Shown here: one piece after another, positions 50,296 to 60,280 of the stretch | How positions within the stretch are numbered: the stretch's first letter is position 1 | Layout of the letters: every line of letters starts with the position of its first letter | DNA from: Neisseria canis | GTDB lineage: Bacteria > Pseudomonadota > Gammaproteobacteria > Burkholderiales > Neisseriaceae | Reading direction: 5' to 3' | NCBI RefSeq assembly: GCF_900636765.1 | Contig: NZ_LR134313.1 | Span: 1,860,001 to 1,924,000 of the forward strand | DNA: 64,000 nt | Translations under genes and position numbers: made by a program | The notes under the pieces: model-generated | The model's input: the letters and a program-made list of their open reading frames with translations, nothing else | Databases searched by the model: none | Told to the model about the DNA's origin: nothing

Positions 50296-50323
50296 ATTTC
50301 GCATAATCATAATTATGTTAAAT
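50296..50323. other. dif-like XerC/XerD site, element boundary
   Basis: XerC arm ATTTCGCATAA (50296-50306), spacer TCATAA, XerD arm TTATGTTAAAT (50313-50323). The XerD arm and most of the XerC arm equal the enterobacterial and Neisseria dif core as I know it. The gonococcal genetic island is flanked by such sites. It lies where plasmid-type genes end and chromosomal genes begin. The rest of the 50232-50542 gap is AT-rich with no gene. Confidence 0.85.
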
Positions 50324-50542
50324 TTTATTTTAAAGACTCTTTCCGCAATATTCTCAACAAGCTTTGTACAAGTCATGTCTGTGATTGAATCAGAACTCGC
50401 TTTCTTTTAAATACACAGGTAAAACGTATGTTTTAGCATACCATTAAATTGTACCAAGCATTGACCAATCCCTAATAATCGCGTGATCCATCAGTATTGA
50501 TGACGCTCTTATAAGCCTATATTTTATTTGAAAAATACTGCC

Positions 50543-51322
50543 ATGCTTTTTGTATTATCTCCCGCTAAAAATCTGAATGAGAAAGATCCTGCACCTACGC
50601 AGCATTTTACACAACCAGAGTTATTGAATCAGGCTGAAGAGCTGATGAAAGAAGTGCGCTCGCTCGCTCCGCAAGAGATTGCTGAATTGATGCATGTTTC
50701 CGACAAAATTGCCCTACTCAATGCTGAGCGCAATGCCTCGTGGCATACACCTTTTACACCAGAGAACGCTAAGCAGGCTGTTTTTATGTTTAATGGCGAT
50801 GTGTATGAAGGTGTTGATGCGCAAACCCTTGCTGTGAAAGCGTTGGGTTATCTGCAAAACCATGTGCGCTTGCTTTCCGGTCTTTACGGTTTACTCCGCC
50901 CGCTTGATTTGATTCAGCCTTATCGTTTAGAAATGGGCACGCCATTTGTTAATTCGCGAGGTAAAAACCTTTATGAGTTTTGGGGTGACCGCATTACTGA
51001 TTTATTGAATAAAACCCTTAAACAAGCAGAAGCCGGTATTTTGATTAATTTGGCTTCGCAAGAGTATTTCAAAGCAGTAAACACCCGAAAACTCAATGCT
51101 CGTGTTATTACGCCCGTATTTAAAGATGAGAAAAACGGGCAATATAAAGTAATCAGCTTTTATGCAAAGCGTGCACGTGGATTGATGGTGCGTTATGCCG
51201 CCGAACACGGCATTACTGAACCGGAAAATTTAAAAAATTTCGATTATGAAGGCTATGCATTTAATCTGGCAGCTTCAAATGAAAACGAATGGGTATTCTT
51301 ACGCAGTGAACAATCCAAATAA
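50543..51322 (+). CDS. yaaA: Peroxide stress protein YaaA
   Basis: The 259-residue product has [20 protein letters not shown] at the N-terminus and later [23 protein letters not shown] and [11 protein letters not shown], all standard YaaA (UPF0246) motifs. YaaA lowers intracellular free iron and DNA damage under peroxide stress. ATG 50543 is used because it aligns with family N-termini; a TTG five codons upstream is in frame. It is the first chromosomal gene after the element. Confidence 0.92.
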   Translation: MLFVLSPAKNLNEKDPAPTQHFTQPELLNQAEELMKEVRSLAPQEIAELMHVSDKIALLNAERNASWHTPFTPENAKQAVFMFNGDVYEGVDAQTLAVKALGYLQNHVRLLSGLYGLLRPLDLIQPYRLEMGTPFVNSRGKNLYEFWGDRITDLLNKTLKQAEAGILINLASQEYFKAVNTRKLNARVITPVFKDEKNGQYKVISFYAKRARGLMVRYAAEHGITEPENLKNFDYEGYAFNLAASNENEWVFLRSEQSK

Positions 51323-51403
51323 AAACAAAAAACTACTTTTTCGTTCGTTAAAAAAGCTTGGCAAAGCGGCTGTTTTCCGATAATATCCACGCTTTCAGGA
51401 AAC

Positions 51404-51494
<91 letters not shown>

Positions 51495-51517
51495 ATCTTG
51501 AAAACAGTTTACAAACC

Positions 51518-51608
<91 letters not shown>

Positions 51609-51615
51609 ATTTTAA

Positions 51616-51650
51616 ACAAAGCCCTTGAGTGTTCAAGGGCTTTGTTTTTT
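51616..51650 (+). terminator. Intrinsic terminator after tRNAs
   Basis: AAAGCCCTTGA and TCAAGGGCTTT form a long stem followed by GTTTTTT. The 51651-51846 gap after it shows only AT-rich sequence and an uptake sequence. Confidence 0.88.
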
Positions 51651-51846
51651 GTTGCCTGTTTAATTGGTTGCTATATACTGTTAGCATAATAATCAGGATT
51701 GCTCCGACCGCACTACCCTAATATCGTTAAAAATCAAGATACCCGTGTCGAGATTTAAATATGACGGTAAATATTACTTATCTATATTAAGTAACTTAAC
51801 TATAAATCCCAATATCTTAAACTCTAATATTTTTCAGACAGGCATC

Positions 51847-52743
51847 ATGAACACAAGCTCTCCCAACCGTGAATTATTGCTTAAACGCGTTACTGCGGCT
51901 TCCGTATGTACCGCCCTTTTCCTTGTGGTAATCAAGGCGGCGGCATGGATTGCTGATGGTTCGGTAAGTGTATTGGCCAGCATGGTCGATTCGCTAACCG
52001 ATTCGGCGGCCAGCATTATCAATCTGACTGCCGTGCGTTTTTCGCTTCAGCCTGCCGATGACAACCATCAGTTTGGTCATGGCAAAGCCGAGGGGTTGTC
52101 TGCTATGGTTCAGGCAGCTTTTATTGGTGGCTCTTCGGTGTTTTTAATTTTGAATGCCATCGACCGTGCGATTACACCGCAGCCTTTGGAGCATACGGGC
52201 TGGGGAATTGCTGCGATGGCAGTATCTATTATTTGTACATTGGCTTTGGTAAATTTTCAGAAAAAGGTGCTGAAGCAGGTGCAGTCAAGTGCGGTGGAAG
52301 CGGATCACCTGCATTATGTTACCGACTTGCTGACTAACGGCGCAGCGATTTTGGCTTTGGTTTTAGCGGCCTTTGGCTGGCTTTGGGTGGACGTGGCGGT
52401 GGGTTTAATCATTGCGGCTTGGGTGATGAAAAGTGCATGGAGCATTGCGGCAGATGCTTTTAATATGTTAATGGATAAAGCTTTGCCGGCTGCAACGGTG
52501 GAACAAATCCGCGCTGCGGCATTGTCGGTGGAAGGTGTGATGGGCGTACATGATTTGCGTACACGGGAAGCCGGCGGCAGAAAATTTGTAGATATGCATT
52601 TGGATTTAGACGGCAACATCACCTTAAATTCAGCTCATGCTATCGGCTTGCAAGCTGCGGATAAGATAAAAGCGTTGTTTGACGGTGCGGCGGATGTGGT
52701 GGTGCACCATGATCCGGTAGATGACGAGGAATGTGCCTCTTAG
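51847..52743 (+). CDS. Cation diffusion facilitator (FieF-like metal efflux)
   Basis: The 298-residue inner-membrane protein has MVDSLTDSAASIINL and HYVTDLLTNGAAI, which supply the paired Asp/His-Asp metal sites of TM2 and TM5 in the CDF family, plus HQFGHGKAEGLSAM. The C-terminal domain (MGVHDLRTREAGGRKFVDMHLDLDG) is the cytoplasmic metal-sensing fold. It exports Fe2+ or Zn2+ by proton exchange; the substrate cannot be fixed from sequence. ATG 51847 lies right after an uptake sequence, and an upstream in-frame ATG would add 34 unconvincing residues. Confidence 0.88.
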   Translation: MNTSSPNRELLLKRVTAASVCTALFLVVIKAAAWIADGSVSVLASMVDSLTDSAASIINLTAVRFSLQPADDNHQFGHGKAEGLSAMVQAAFIGGSSVFLILNAIDRAITPQPLEHTGWGIAAMAVSIICTLALVNFQKKVLKQVQSSAVEADHLHYVTDLLTNGAAILALVLAAFGWLWVDVAVGLIIAAWVMKSAWSIAADAFNMLMDKALPAATVEQIRAAALSVEGVMGVHDLRTREAGGRKFVDMHLDLDGNITLNSAHAIGLQAADKIKALFDGAADVVVHHDPVDDEECAS

Positions 52744-52765
52744 TATCAAGGAATCTGCCGAATAG

Positions 52766-52802
52766 AATGCCTGTCTGAAACCCAGTTTTCAGACAGGCAT
52801 TT
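52766..52802. terminator. TG-type uptake-sequence terminator
   Basis: AATGCCTGTCTGAAA and TTTCAGACAGGCATT form a stem between convergent genes. It is the first such pair of the chromosomal dialect in the window. Confidence 0.85.
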
Positions 52803-52820
52803 GTCAATAATCATCATATG

Positions 52821-53570
52821 TTAACCGTGTTTCCACCAGTTTCCCAACTTGCGTGCGCCGCCGTCGAGTGCCCAGCCGATTAGGCCGATCAATACAATAG
52901 CTGCCATCAGTTCCGAATAAGCCAATCTGTCGCGTGTGTCCAAAATAAAATAGCCCAAACCTTCGTTCACGCCCAACATTTCGCAAGGCACCAGCACCAC
53001 CCACACGATGCCGATTGCCAAGCGCAGGCCGTTGAGTATATCGCCCGTTACCGCGGGCAGCATGATTTTAAACAGCATTTCGCCTTTGGTGGCCGAGAGC
53101 GAACGCCCCAGCTCCAGCCATTGCTTGTTGATATTTTTCACACCGGCAGCCGTGTTCAGAATAATCGGCCACACCGCGGCAAATGCAAGCAGAAAATAAA
53201 TCGGTGCATCGCCGATGCCGAACAGCATCACCACCACAGGCATCCACGAAAGCGGTGAAATCATACGCAGAAACTGAAAAGCCGGGCTGCTGGTCTGCTC
53301 CGCTTTAGGCGACAAACCGAGCATAAACCCAACCGGCACACCAATCAGCAAAGCAAAAAACAAGCCCACAAACACCCGTTGCAAACTCGCCCAGATATGC
53401 GGCCACAGCTGCCCTTCCGACAGCAATGTGCCCAGATTGCCTAAAGCAGGCCCGGGTGCAAGCAGATTGGCCAGCGACATATTCTGCGCCAGCAGCACCG
53501 CCCCCGCCTGCCATACGGCAACCAGAATCAGCAAACCCAGCCCGCCGAGCAGATAGTTGTTCAGTTTCAT
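52821..53570 (-). CDS. ABC transporter permease (SsuC/TauC-like)
   Basis: The 249-residue protein has about six membrane segments and the BPD transport motif around LGRSLSATKGEMLFKIMLPAVTGDILNGLRLAIG. It matches permeases for sulfonate, taurine or nitrate-type ligands. It works with the ATPase at 54857 and the binding protein at 53623, encoded upstream on the same strand. Confidence 0.85.
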   Translation of the reverse strand: MKLNNYLLGGLGLLILVAVWQAGAVLLAQNMSLANLLAPGPALGNLGTLLSEGQLWPHIWASLQRVFVGLFFALLIGVPVGFMLGLSPKAEQTSSPAFQFLRMISPLSWMPVVVMLFGIGDAPIYFLLAFAAVWPIILNTAAGVKNINKQWLELGRSLSATKGEMLFKIMLPAVTGDILNGLRLAIGIVWVVLVPCEMLGVNEGLGYFILDTRDRLAYSELMAAIVLIGLIGWALDGGARKLGNWWKHG

Positions 53571-53622
53571 GATCTTCCTTTAATGTGCTTTTCCTGCGTA
53601 TCCGTGGTTTTCAGACAGGCAT

Positions 53623-54789
53623 TCAAATCTCAAATATTTCTTTTCTGCTCAAATCCTGCAAACCGAAGGCCTGCATCATTTGAGACTGTTTTAAAGCCTG
53701 CTCCACGAAGCGCGTGTCAAACAATTCTTTTGCCGCTTCGGCAGGATTCAATTCCTGCAAAAACCGGTTTACGCCCGCCAAATGGGTTTCCTGCAAAAGC
53801 TTCACCAGCATTTCACTGTATGATTGGAACGGATACGGCTGGAAATCAATGCGTTGCTGCTGCCAGCCGGCATGGCGTATGGCGCCGTCGCGCTCGTATT
53901 TGCCCCAAACCACCGGCTCGGGCTGCAACACATTGCGCAACACTTTCACGTCATGCGGCGTGTATTTCTGAATGCCCTGCTTTGCCAGCAAGCCGGCGGT
54001 TTCTGCGCGGTGCGTTTTCGCCCACGCTGCCGCCTGCACCAGCGCGTTCACCACTTTTTGCACCCATTCGGGGCGGTTTTCGATATCGTGGTCGTGCATC
54101 ATGCTCAGGCAGCAGGCATGGTCTTTCCAAATGTCGCCGGAAAAGCGCAAAACTTTGCCCACGCCTTTGGCTTCGGCCAAAGCGTTAAACGGTTCGGCCA
54201 CGATAAAGCCCGCAATCTGTTTGGAAGCCAAGCCGGGCACCATATCGGAAGGCGGCATCACCGTCAGCCTCACCTGCCCTGCCCGCGGATTTTTTTCCAC
54301 CACCTGCAAACCCGCTTTGCGTATCATCTGCTGCACGATTACATTGTGTATCGAATACCAAAACGGAATCGCCACCGTTTGCCCCTGCAAATCCTGCACG
54401 CTCTGGATATCGGGCCGCACGGTCAGCGCGGAGCCGCAGGTGTGGTTCCACATCAGCGCGCGCACGGGCGCTTGGCTCCCATAGCGCATCCACACGCTCA
54501 TGGGCGAAAGCACATGAATCAGGTTGACCTGCCCGCTCAAAAACGCTTCCACCAAGCTGGCCCAAGAGCGGAACAACACCGGCTTGACCGCCGCCACGCC
54601 GTTTTGCTCAAACATGCCTTTGCCGTGCGCCACCAACAGCGGCGTGGCATCGAGAATCGGCAGATAGCCTATGGTTAAAGGTGCATCGGAGTTGGCGGCG
54701 GCACGGTTGGAACAGGCCTGCAGCAGCGGCAAGGCCGTAGCGGCGGCAAATAAGGCAGAAAGTTTGAGAAAGTCGCGGCGTGAATTCAT
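53623..54789 (-). CDS. Sulfonate/taurine-type binding lipoprotein
   Basis: The 388-residue product starts MNSRRDFLKLSALFAAATAL. A twin-arginine-like RR plus lipobox LQAC (Cys26) shows export and lipid attachment. The mature part (IGYLPILDATPLLVAHGKGMFEQNG) is typical of the SsuA/NrtA/ThiY periplasmic-binding group. The long C-terminal extension past about 320 is unlike SsuA. The ligand is probably an organosulfur compound given the neighbours, but this is inference. Confidence 0.82.
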   Translation of the reverse strand: MNSRRDFLKLSALFAAATALPLLQACSNRAAANSDAPLTIGYLPILDATPLLVAHGKGMFEQNGVAAVKPVLFRSWASLVEAFLSGQVNLIHVLSPMSVWMRYGSQAPVRALMWNHTCGSALTVRPDIQSVQDLQGQTVAIPFWYSIHNVIVQQMIRKAGLQVVEKNPRAGQVRLTVMPPSDMVPGLASKQIAGFIVAEPFNALAEAKGVGKVLRFSGDIWKDHACCLSMMHDHDIENRPEWVQKVVNALVQAAAWAKTHRAETAGLLAKQGIQKYTPHDVKVLRNVLQPEPVVWGKYERDGAIRHAGWQQQRIDFQPYPFQSYSEMLVKLLQETHLAGVNRFLQELNPAEAAKELFDTRFVEQALKQSQMMQAFGLQDLSRKEIFEI

Positions 54790-54825
54790 GGTCTCGGTCT
54801 TTATATCTATTGTTGTCAGATGGTT

Positions 54826-54856
54826 TTCAGACAGGCATGATGCCTGTCTGAATGAT
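54826..54856. repeat. TG-type uptake-sequence pair
   Basis: TTTCAGACAGGCAT and ATGCCTGTCTGAA face each other in the gap between ABC genes of one operon. Confidence 0.8.
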
Positions 54857-55654
54857 TCAAATCACAAAATCCACGGTTTTGGTTTGCGCCGTATGCTGTT
54901 GCGCCTGATGCAGGCTTTGCAGGATTTCCACTCTTAAGTCGTTCATCTCCAAAAGTTTGTCGTGGCGCGGAAAATGCTGCTGCGGCTGCCAGGTGCCGAT
55001 GATGCGGCCGGGCATTTGGCCGATTAGCACGATGCGGTCGGAAATCAGCATGGCTTCGTCGATATCGTGGGTAACCATCACAGCGGCGGTTTGGTGTTTT
55101 TGCACGATTTCGCGCAACAAATCCTGCATTTGCGCGCGTATCACTTCATCCAGCGCGGAAAAAGGTTCGTCAAGCAGCAGCACTTGCGGCTTACGCGCCA
55201 ATGCACGCGCCAGCGCCACACGCTGCGCCATGCCGCCGGAAAGCTCCGACGGGAATTTGTCGGCCGCATGGCTTAAGCCCACTTCTGCCAACGCGGCTTC
55301 AACGCGGTTATTCAACTCGGCTTTGTCGATATGCGGCTGTTTTTTAAAGTCCAAGCCAAACGCCACGTTGTCACGCACGTTCAGCCACGGCAGCAAAGAA
55401 GCGGTTTGGAACACAAAGCCCACACGCGGGTGCGGCTTTTCCACCGTTTCACCCAACAGCGATACTTCGCCTTTAAGCGGGCGGTTCAGCCCGGCCAGAA
55501 TACGCAGGAGCGAAGATTTGCCTACGCCGCTCGGCCCCAGCAGGCTTACCAGCTCGCCCTGCCCTGCCGTTAAAGAAAAATCCTGCAAAATGGTTTTCAA
55601 GCGGCCTTGTTCCTGATAGCCGAGGGAAAGGTTTTGAACGGAAAGTGCGGTCAT
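54857..55654 (-). CDS. ABC transporter ATP-binding protein (SsuB/TauB-like)
   Basis: The 265-residue ATPase has Walker A GPSGVGKSS, the signature LSGGMAQRVALARALA, and Walker B VLLLDEPFSALDE with the His switch VTHDIDEA. The start is chosen at 55654 (MTALSVQNLSLGYQEQ) by family alignment. It energises uptake through the permease at 52821. Confidence 0.9.
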   Translation of the reverse strand: MTALSVQNLSLGYQEQGRLKTILQDFSLTAGQGELVSLLGPSGVGKSSLLRILAGLNRPLKGEVSLLGETVEKPHPRVGFVFQTASLLPWLNVRDNVAFGLDFKKQPHIDKAELNNRVEAALAEVGLSHAADKFPSELSGGMAQRVALARALARKPQVLLLDEPFSALDEVIRAQMQDLLREIVQKHQTAAVMVTHDIDEAMLISDRIVLIGQMPGRIIGTWQPQQHFPRHDKLLEMNDLRVEILQSLHQAQQHTAQTKTVDFVI

Positions 55655-55723
55655 GATGATGTGTCCGGTAAACAATGCCTGTCTGAAAAAAAGCAGGCTT
55701 GCGCCTGCTGGTTGTGAAGCGCG

Positions 55724-56827
55724 TCAAATCGAAAATTCTTCTCCGCCCATAAATTCCAAATCACTGATTTCTTTACGCAAATGTTTCAGCGCGGGGGTAA
55801 CGATGGCCACAAACAAGGCTTCGCGCGACCGGCGCTGAACGGGGCTGCTCATCAAATACCCTTTGGCACCGGCGTGCAGCGCGGCGGATTGCGCGGCATC
55901 AAGGCAAAGCTGGGAAGCATCCGCGCGCGCTTGCAGAGTTTCCAGCAGGTTGGCCTGATTTTGATAGGATTCGTGCGCCAGTTTTTCGGTTTTTACCAAA
56001 AGCATGTTGTGGCGTTTGGTTAGTTCGTCGAAACCGTGGTCGAGAAAATAATTGGTTTCGCTGCCCACATTAGCCAGCTCGATTTCTTTCAGACAGGCAT
56101 CAATAATGCCCGCACCGATACCGATTTGCAGCAGGATAAAGCCGGTTTTGATGCTTTTGATGAAGTCGGCAAACTGATCCGGCTCGGCCAAAACGTCTTC
56201 ATGCGGCACGAATACATTGTCAAACTTCACCGCAAACGTACGCGTGCCTTCCAATGCGCAAAACTCCGGGCAGGCAATCAGCGACACGCCTTCGCGCTGT
56301 GCGCCCGTGATAAACATCACATAACTGCCGCCGATTTGGGCGGTGTTTGCCCAGATATGGTTTTCACCCAGATTGGATACCCACGGCAAAATGCCGTTTA
56401 CCGTGTAGCCGCCTTCCGTTGCTACCGCTTGCAGCAAATGGTCTTCAATACCTGCCAGATGTTTTACTGTGTTCGACATGCCTGTGCCCGCCAGCACTTT
56501 CGCGCTTAACACATCAGGCAGATAGCGCTTTACCGCCTGATTGGGCGTTTGGTGCAAATACCACGCACACGCCGCCTGACACCATGCGGAAAACGCCGTG
56601 GCGCCGCATTCTTTGCCGATTTCGCGCAACACGGCAATCTGTGCCGACAAACCTAAGCCGCTGCCGCCCTCTTCCGCACTGCCCACGCAGGCAAACCCGC
56701 CGATTTCACCCAGCTTGCGCATAAACGCTTCGGGATACAGGCCTTTGCGGTCGATGTCTTCCGCCAAAGGTTTTAATGTGTGTTGCACAAGTTCTGCAAC
56801 CTGATTAAGCAAAGTTTCGCGTGACAT
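55724..56827 (-). CDS. Acyl-CoA dehydrogenase-fold flavoenzyme (SfnB/DszC-like)
   Basis: The 367-residue product has the acyl-CoA dehydrogenase fold, with LGEIGGFACVGSAEEGGSGL, the middle-domain NGILPWVSNLGENHIWANTA and C-terminal helices. The usual catalytic Glu is not evident. Together with the ABC importer this fits the flavin-dependent monooxygenase branch used to desulfurise organosulfur compounds, but a plain dehydrogenase cannot be excluded. It is in the same strand series as the ABC genes. Confidence 0.7.
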   Translation of the reverse strand: MSRETLLNQVAELVQHTLKPLAEDIDRKGLYPEAFMRKLGEIGGFACVGSAEEGGSGLGLSAQIAVLREIGKECGATAFSAWCQAACAWYLHQTPNQAVKRYLPDVLSAKVLAGTGMSNTVKHLAGIEDHLLQAVATEGGYTVNGILPWVSNLGENHIWANTAQIGGSYVMFITGAQREGVSLIACPEFCALEGTRTFAVKFDNVFVPHEDVLAEPDQFADFIKSIKTGFILLQIGIGAGIIDACLKEIELANVGSETNYFLDHGFDELTKRHNMLLVKTEKLAHESYQNQANLLETLQARADASQLCLDAAQSAALHAGAKGYLMSSPVQRRSREALFVAIVTPALKHLRKEISDLEFMGGEEFSI

Positions 56828-56918
56828 GGTTTCTCCGAAAGTCCGTGCCGTTGGCGCGGCTAAAATATTATTGGCTTGGAAATATGGTTTTCAGACAGGC
56901 ATCAAGTGTTTGTATTGT

Positions 56919-57461
56919 TTAAGCAAACTGTTGCAGCTCGGGGTTGATGGCCGTTCGGGCAAGGTTGTTGGTGTAGTTGCACAAAGTTGCCAAAGCCACG
57001 CCGAGCACCACTTCCACCGCCTGCTGCTCGTTATAGCCCGCGTCAAAAAACGCTTTCAAAGCTTCGTCGGACACATTGCCTTTTTGAGCAATCACTGCTT
57101 GGGTAAAGTCGGATAAAGCGTTAAGCTTGGCATCGGCAATCGGTGCCACTGCGCGCACGGCTTGAATTTCTTCCTCTTTCAACAACTTTTTCAAGGTTGC
57201 CAGCTTGGTGTGGCCGGCCACGCAAAACGCGCATTCGTTAATCCGCGCAGCCAAAATCTGCACCACTTCGCGCTCGCCCGGAGTGAGCGTGGTGTTGCCG
57301 TTGAGCTTGCCCACTTCCTGATAAAACGCCAATGCTTCCGGCGAATTGGCCAAAACACCGATTAAGTTCGGCAAAAAGCCATTGTTTTTCAAAGCGGCTT
57401 CCACACGCGGTTTGGCGGCTTCAGGAGCGGTTTCAACGGTATGTACGGTTAAGCGTGCCAT
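56919..57461 (-). CDS. AhpD-like/carboxymuconolactone decarboxylase family protein
   Basis: The 180-residue product has the AhpD-fold redox motif ECAFCVAGHTKLA (C77, C80, H84). Members reduce peroxides or recycle disulfides. It heads the five-gene minus-strand series and may protect the flavoenzyme downstream from peroxide, an inference from position. The gap before aroC (57462-57650) holds the divergent promoters. Confidence 0.8.
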   Translation of the reverse strand: MARLTVHTVETAPEAAKPRVEAALKNNGFLPNLIGVLANSPEALAFYQEVGKLNGNTTLTPGEREVVQILAARINECAFCVAGHTKLATLKKLLKEEEIQAVRAVAPIADAKLNALSDFTQAVIAQKGNVSDEALKAFFDAGYNEQQAVEVVLGVALATLCNYTNNLARTAINPELQQFA

Positions 57462-57650
57462 AATTCATATCCTCGGTAACAGAATGGTTTTCAAAATTGG
57501 GTCAATCATATAGATGCCTGTCTGAAAAAGGAAAGAATCAGTTTTTATGAATGATAGAACCAAAAGTTATATGAGGAATGCCGCCGTTTCGCAACCAAAC
57601 CCCACGCCTATGCTAAAATCCTTTCTATTTAACATTTCGCAGAGACCAAC

Positions 57651-58748
57651 ATGGCAGGCAACACTTTCGGACAAATCTTCACCGTTACCACATTCGGAGA
57701 AAGCCACGGCGCAGGCCTCGGCTGTATTATCGACGGCTGCCCGCCCGGCTTGGAATTAACCGAGGCCGACATCCAAACCGACCTCGACCGCCGCAAACCC
57801 GGCACCAGTCGTCATGTAACCCAACGCCGCGAAGCGGACGAAGTGGAAATCCTCTCCGGCGTGTTTGAAGGCAAAACCACCGGCACTCCTATCGCCCTGC
57901 TCATCCGCAACACCGACCAGCGCAGCAAAGACTACGGCAAAATCGCCGAACAATTCCGCCCCGGCCACGCGGATTACACCTACCGCCACAAATACGGCAT
58001 CCGCGACTACCGCGGCGGCGGCAGAAGTTCCGCCCGCGAAACCGCCGCCCGCGTAGCTGCCGGTGCAGTGGCGAAAAAATGGCTGAAAGAAAAATTCGGC
58101 ATAGAAATCGTGTCTTACGTTACCCAAGTCGGCGAACATGCCATTGCGTTTGAAGGCTACGAACACATTGCCAATAATCCGTTTTTTGCCGCCAACCAAT
58201 CGCAAATCGCCGAATTGGAAGCCTATATGGACAGCATCCGCAAATCGCTCGATTCGGTGGGCGCCAAACTGCGTATCGAAGCGAAAAACGTCCCCGTGGG
58301 TTTGGGCGAACCTGTGTTCGACCGTCTGGATGCCGACCTTGCCTATGCCCTAATGGGCATCAACGCCGTGAAAGGCGTAGAAATCGGCGACGGTTTTGAA
58401 GTGGTGGCGCAACGCGGCAGCTTCCACGGCGACGAGCTTACCCCGCAAGGTTTTAAATCCAATCACGCCGGCGGCATTCTCGGCGGCATCAGCACCGGCC
58501 AAACCATCACCGCCAACATCGCCATCAAACCCACCAGCAGCATCGCCACACCGCGCGAATCTATTGATATCTACGGCAATCCGGTGGAAATCGCCACTCA
58601 CGGCCGCCACGACCCATGCGTCGGCCTGCGCGCCGCACCAATCGCCGAAGCCATGACCGCACTCGTGCTGATTGACCACGCTTTGCGCCACCGCGCACAA
58701 AATGCCGATGTGAAAGTGGACACACCGGATATCGAGCGCACAGGTTAA
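57651..58748 (+). CDS. aroC: Chorismate synthase
   Basis: The 365-residue enzyme catalyses the last step of the shikimate pathway (EPSP to chorismate) with reduced FMN. Motifs are [19 protein letters not shown] at the N-terminus, the central [21 protein letters not shown], and [15 protein letters not shown]. The length and start agree with the family. It stands alone and is followed by a TG-type uptake-sequence terminator. Confidence 0.97.
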   Translation: MAGNTFGQIFTVTTFGESHGAGLGCIIDGCPPGLELTEADIQTDLDRRKPGTSRHVTQRREADEVEILSGVFEGKTTGTPIALLIRNTDQRSKDYGKIAEQFRPGHADYTYRHKYGIRDYRGGGRSSARETAARVAAGAVAKKWLKEKFGIEIVSYVTQVGEHAIAFEGYEHIANNPFFAANQSQIAELEAYMDSIRKSLDSVGAKLRIEAKNVPVGLGEPVFDRLDADLAYALMGINAVKGVEIGDGFEVVAQRGSFHGDELTPQGFKSNHAGGILGGISTGQTITANIAIKPTSSIATPRESIDIYGNPVEIATHGRHDPCVGLRAAPIAEAMTALVLIDHALRHRAQNADVKVDTPDIERTG

Positions 58749-58773
58749 GCATTGAATTAGAAAAAAAATTAAA

Positions 58774-58815
58774 AATGCCTGTCTGAAAACAAGTTCTAGT
58801 TTTCAGACAGGCATT
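58774..58815. terminator. TG-type uptake-sequence terminator
   Basis: AATGCCTGTCTGAAAAC and GTTTTCAGACAGGCATT form a stem between the convergent aroC and glyA genes. Confidence 0.88.
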
Positions 58816-58832
58816 TTGCTTTTCTCAAAAAA

Positions 58833-60083
58833 TTAAGCACCGTAAACCGGATATTTGTCGCACAAAGCCTTGGCAGCTGAGGCAACACGCTCCAATGTGG
58901 CGGTATTTTCAGGGTTTTCCAACACGTCAGCTACCAAATTGGCCAATTCGCGCGCATCTTCTTCTTTGAATCCGCGGGTGGTGATGGCTGCGGTGCCGAC
59001 ACGGATGCCGGAAGTAACAAAAGGTTTTTCCGGGTCGTTTGGAATTGCATTTTTATTGATGGTGATGTGCGCTTTGCCTAAAGCTTCTTCGGCTGCTTTG
59101 CCGGTAATGTTTTTGGCGCGCAAATCAACCAGGAACACATGGCTCTCGGTGCGGCCGGAAATAATGCGCAAGCCGCGTTTAACTAGCTCTTCCGCCATTG
59201 CAGCGGCATTCACTTTTACCTGCTTGGCATACTCTTTAAATTCAGGCTCCAGAGCTTCTTTAAATGCTACGGCTTTTGCTGCAATCACGTGCATCAGCGG
59301 GCCACCTTGCAGGCTCGGGAAAATGGCTGAATTCAGCGCTTTTTCGTGCGTGTTGTCGCGGCATAAAATCACGCCGCCGCGCGGGCCGCGCAGGGTTTTG
59401 TGGGTTGTGGTGGTAACAAAATCAGCGAATGGCACGGGGTTCGGATATTCGCCACCAGCTACCAAGCCTGCATAGTGTGCCATATCAACAAACAGGTAAG
59501 CGCCTACTTTATCGGCAATCTCACGGAATTTTGCCCAATCGATTTGCAAGGCATAAGCAGATGCGCCTGCCACAATCATTTTCGGCTTATGCTCTAAAGC
59601 CAAACGTTCTACCTCGGCATAATCCAACACTTCGTTTTCGTCCAAGCCGTATGTAACCGCGTTATAAAGCTTGCCTGAAATGTTTACAGAAGCGCCATGG
59701 GTAAGGTGGCCACCGTGCGCCAGGCTCATGCCTAAAATGGTGTCGCCCGGTTTCAATACCGAAGCATAAACGGCTTGGTTTGCCTGAGAGCCCGAATGCG
59801 GCTGCACATTGGCATATTCCGCGCCAAACAGCTTTTTCACGCGGTCGATAGCCAATTGCTCGGCTACGTCTACAAACTCGCAGCCGCCGTAATAGCGCTT
59901 GCCCGGGTAGCCTTCTGCATATTTATTGGTCAACTGGCTGCCTTGCGCTTCCATCACGGCGCAGCTTACATAGTTTTCCGAAGCAATCAATTCGATATGG
60001 TCTTGCTGGCGTTGCACTTCATCAGCCATTGCAGCTGCCAGTTCGGGGTCATATTTTTCAATGGTGGTACTTTTCGAGAACAT
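58833..60083 (-). CDS. glyA: Serine hydroxymethyltransferase
   Basis: The 416-residue PLP enzyme interconverts serine and glycine with tetrahydrofolate. Motifs are [25 protein letters not shown], and the PLP-lysine segment [17 protein letters not shown]. The start follows AAAAGGAACAAAA. There are no neighbours of the same pathway. Confidence 0.97.
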   Translation of the reverse strand: MFSKSTTIEKYDPELAAAMADEVQRQQDHIELIASENYVSCAVMEAQGSQLTNKYAEGYPGKRYYGGCEFVDVAEQLAIDRVKKLFGAEYANVQPHSGSQANQAVYASVLKPGDTILGMSLAHGGHLTHGASVNISGKLYNAVTYGLDENEVLDYAEVERLALEHKPKMIVAGASAYALQIDWAKFREIADKVGAYLFVDMAHYAGLVAGGEYPNPVPFADFVTTTTHKTLRGPRGGVILCRDNTHEKALNSAIFPSLQGGPLMHVIAAKAVAFKEALEPEFKEYAKQVKVNAAAMAEELVKRGLRIISGRTESHVFLVDLRAKNITGKAAEEALGKAHITINKNAIPNDPEKPFVTSGIRVGTAAITTRGFKEEDARELANLVADVLENPENTATLERVASAAKALCDKYPVYGA

Positions 60084-60242
60084 TTTTGTTCCTTTTCTTA
60101 AAAAATTACAAAAGAAATTCGATGCAGAAATGCACGCTCAGGCTTCACAGCTCAAGACGCAGCAATGCGCTGGATTCTGAATCTTTCCATAGAGATTGTC
60201 AACAATGCAACCGGGCAAATCCTGTTTAACCGCAACAATCAA

Positions 60243-60275
60243 AATGCCTGTCTGAAATCCTTTCAGACAGGCATT
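60243..60275. terminator. TG-type uptake-sequence terminator
   Basis: AATGCCTGTCTGAAA and TTTCAGACAGGCATT with a short loop lie just after the polyamine-binding protein gene on the minus strand. Confidence 0.85.
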
Positions 60276-60280
60276 GCCGG

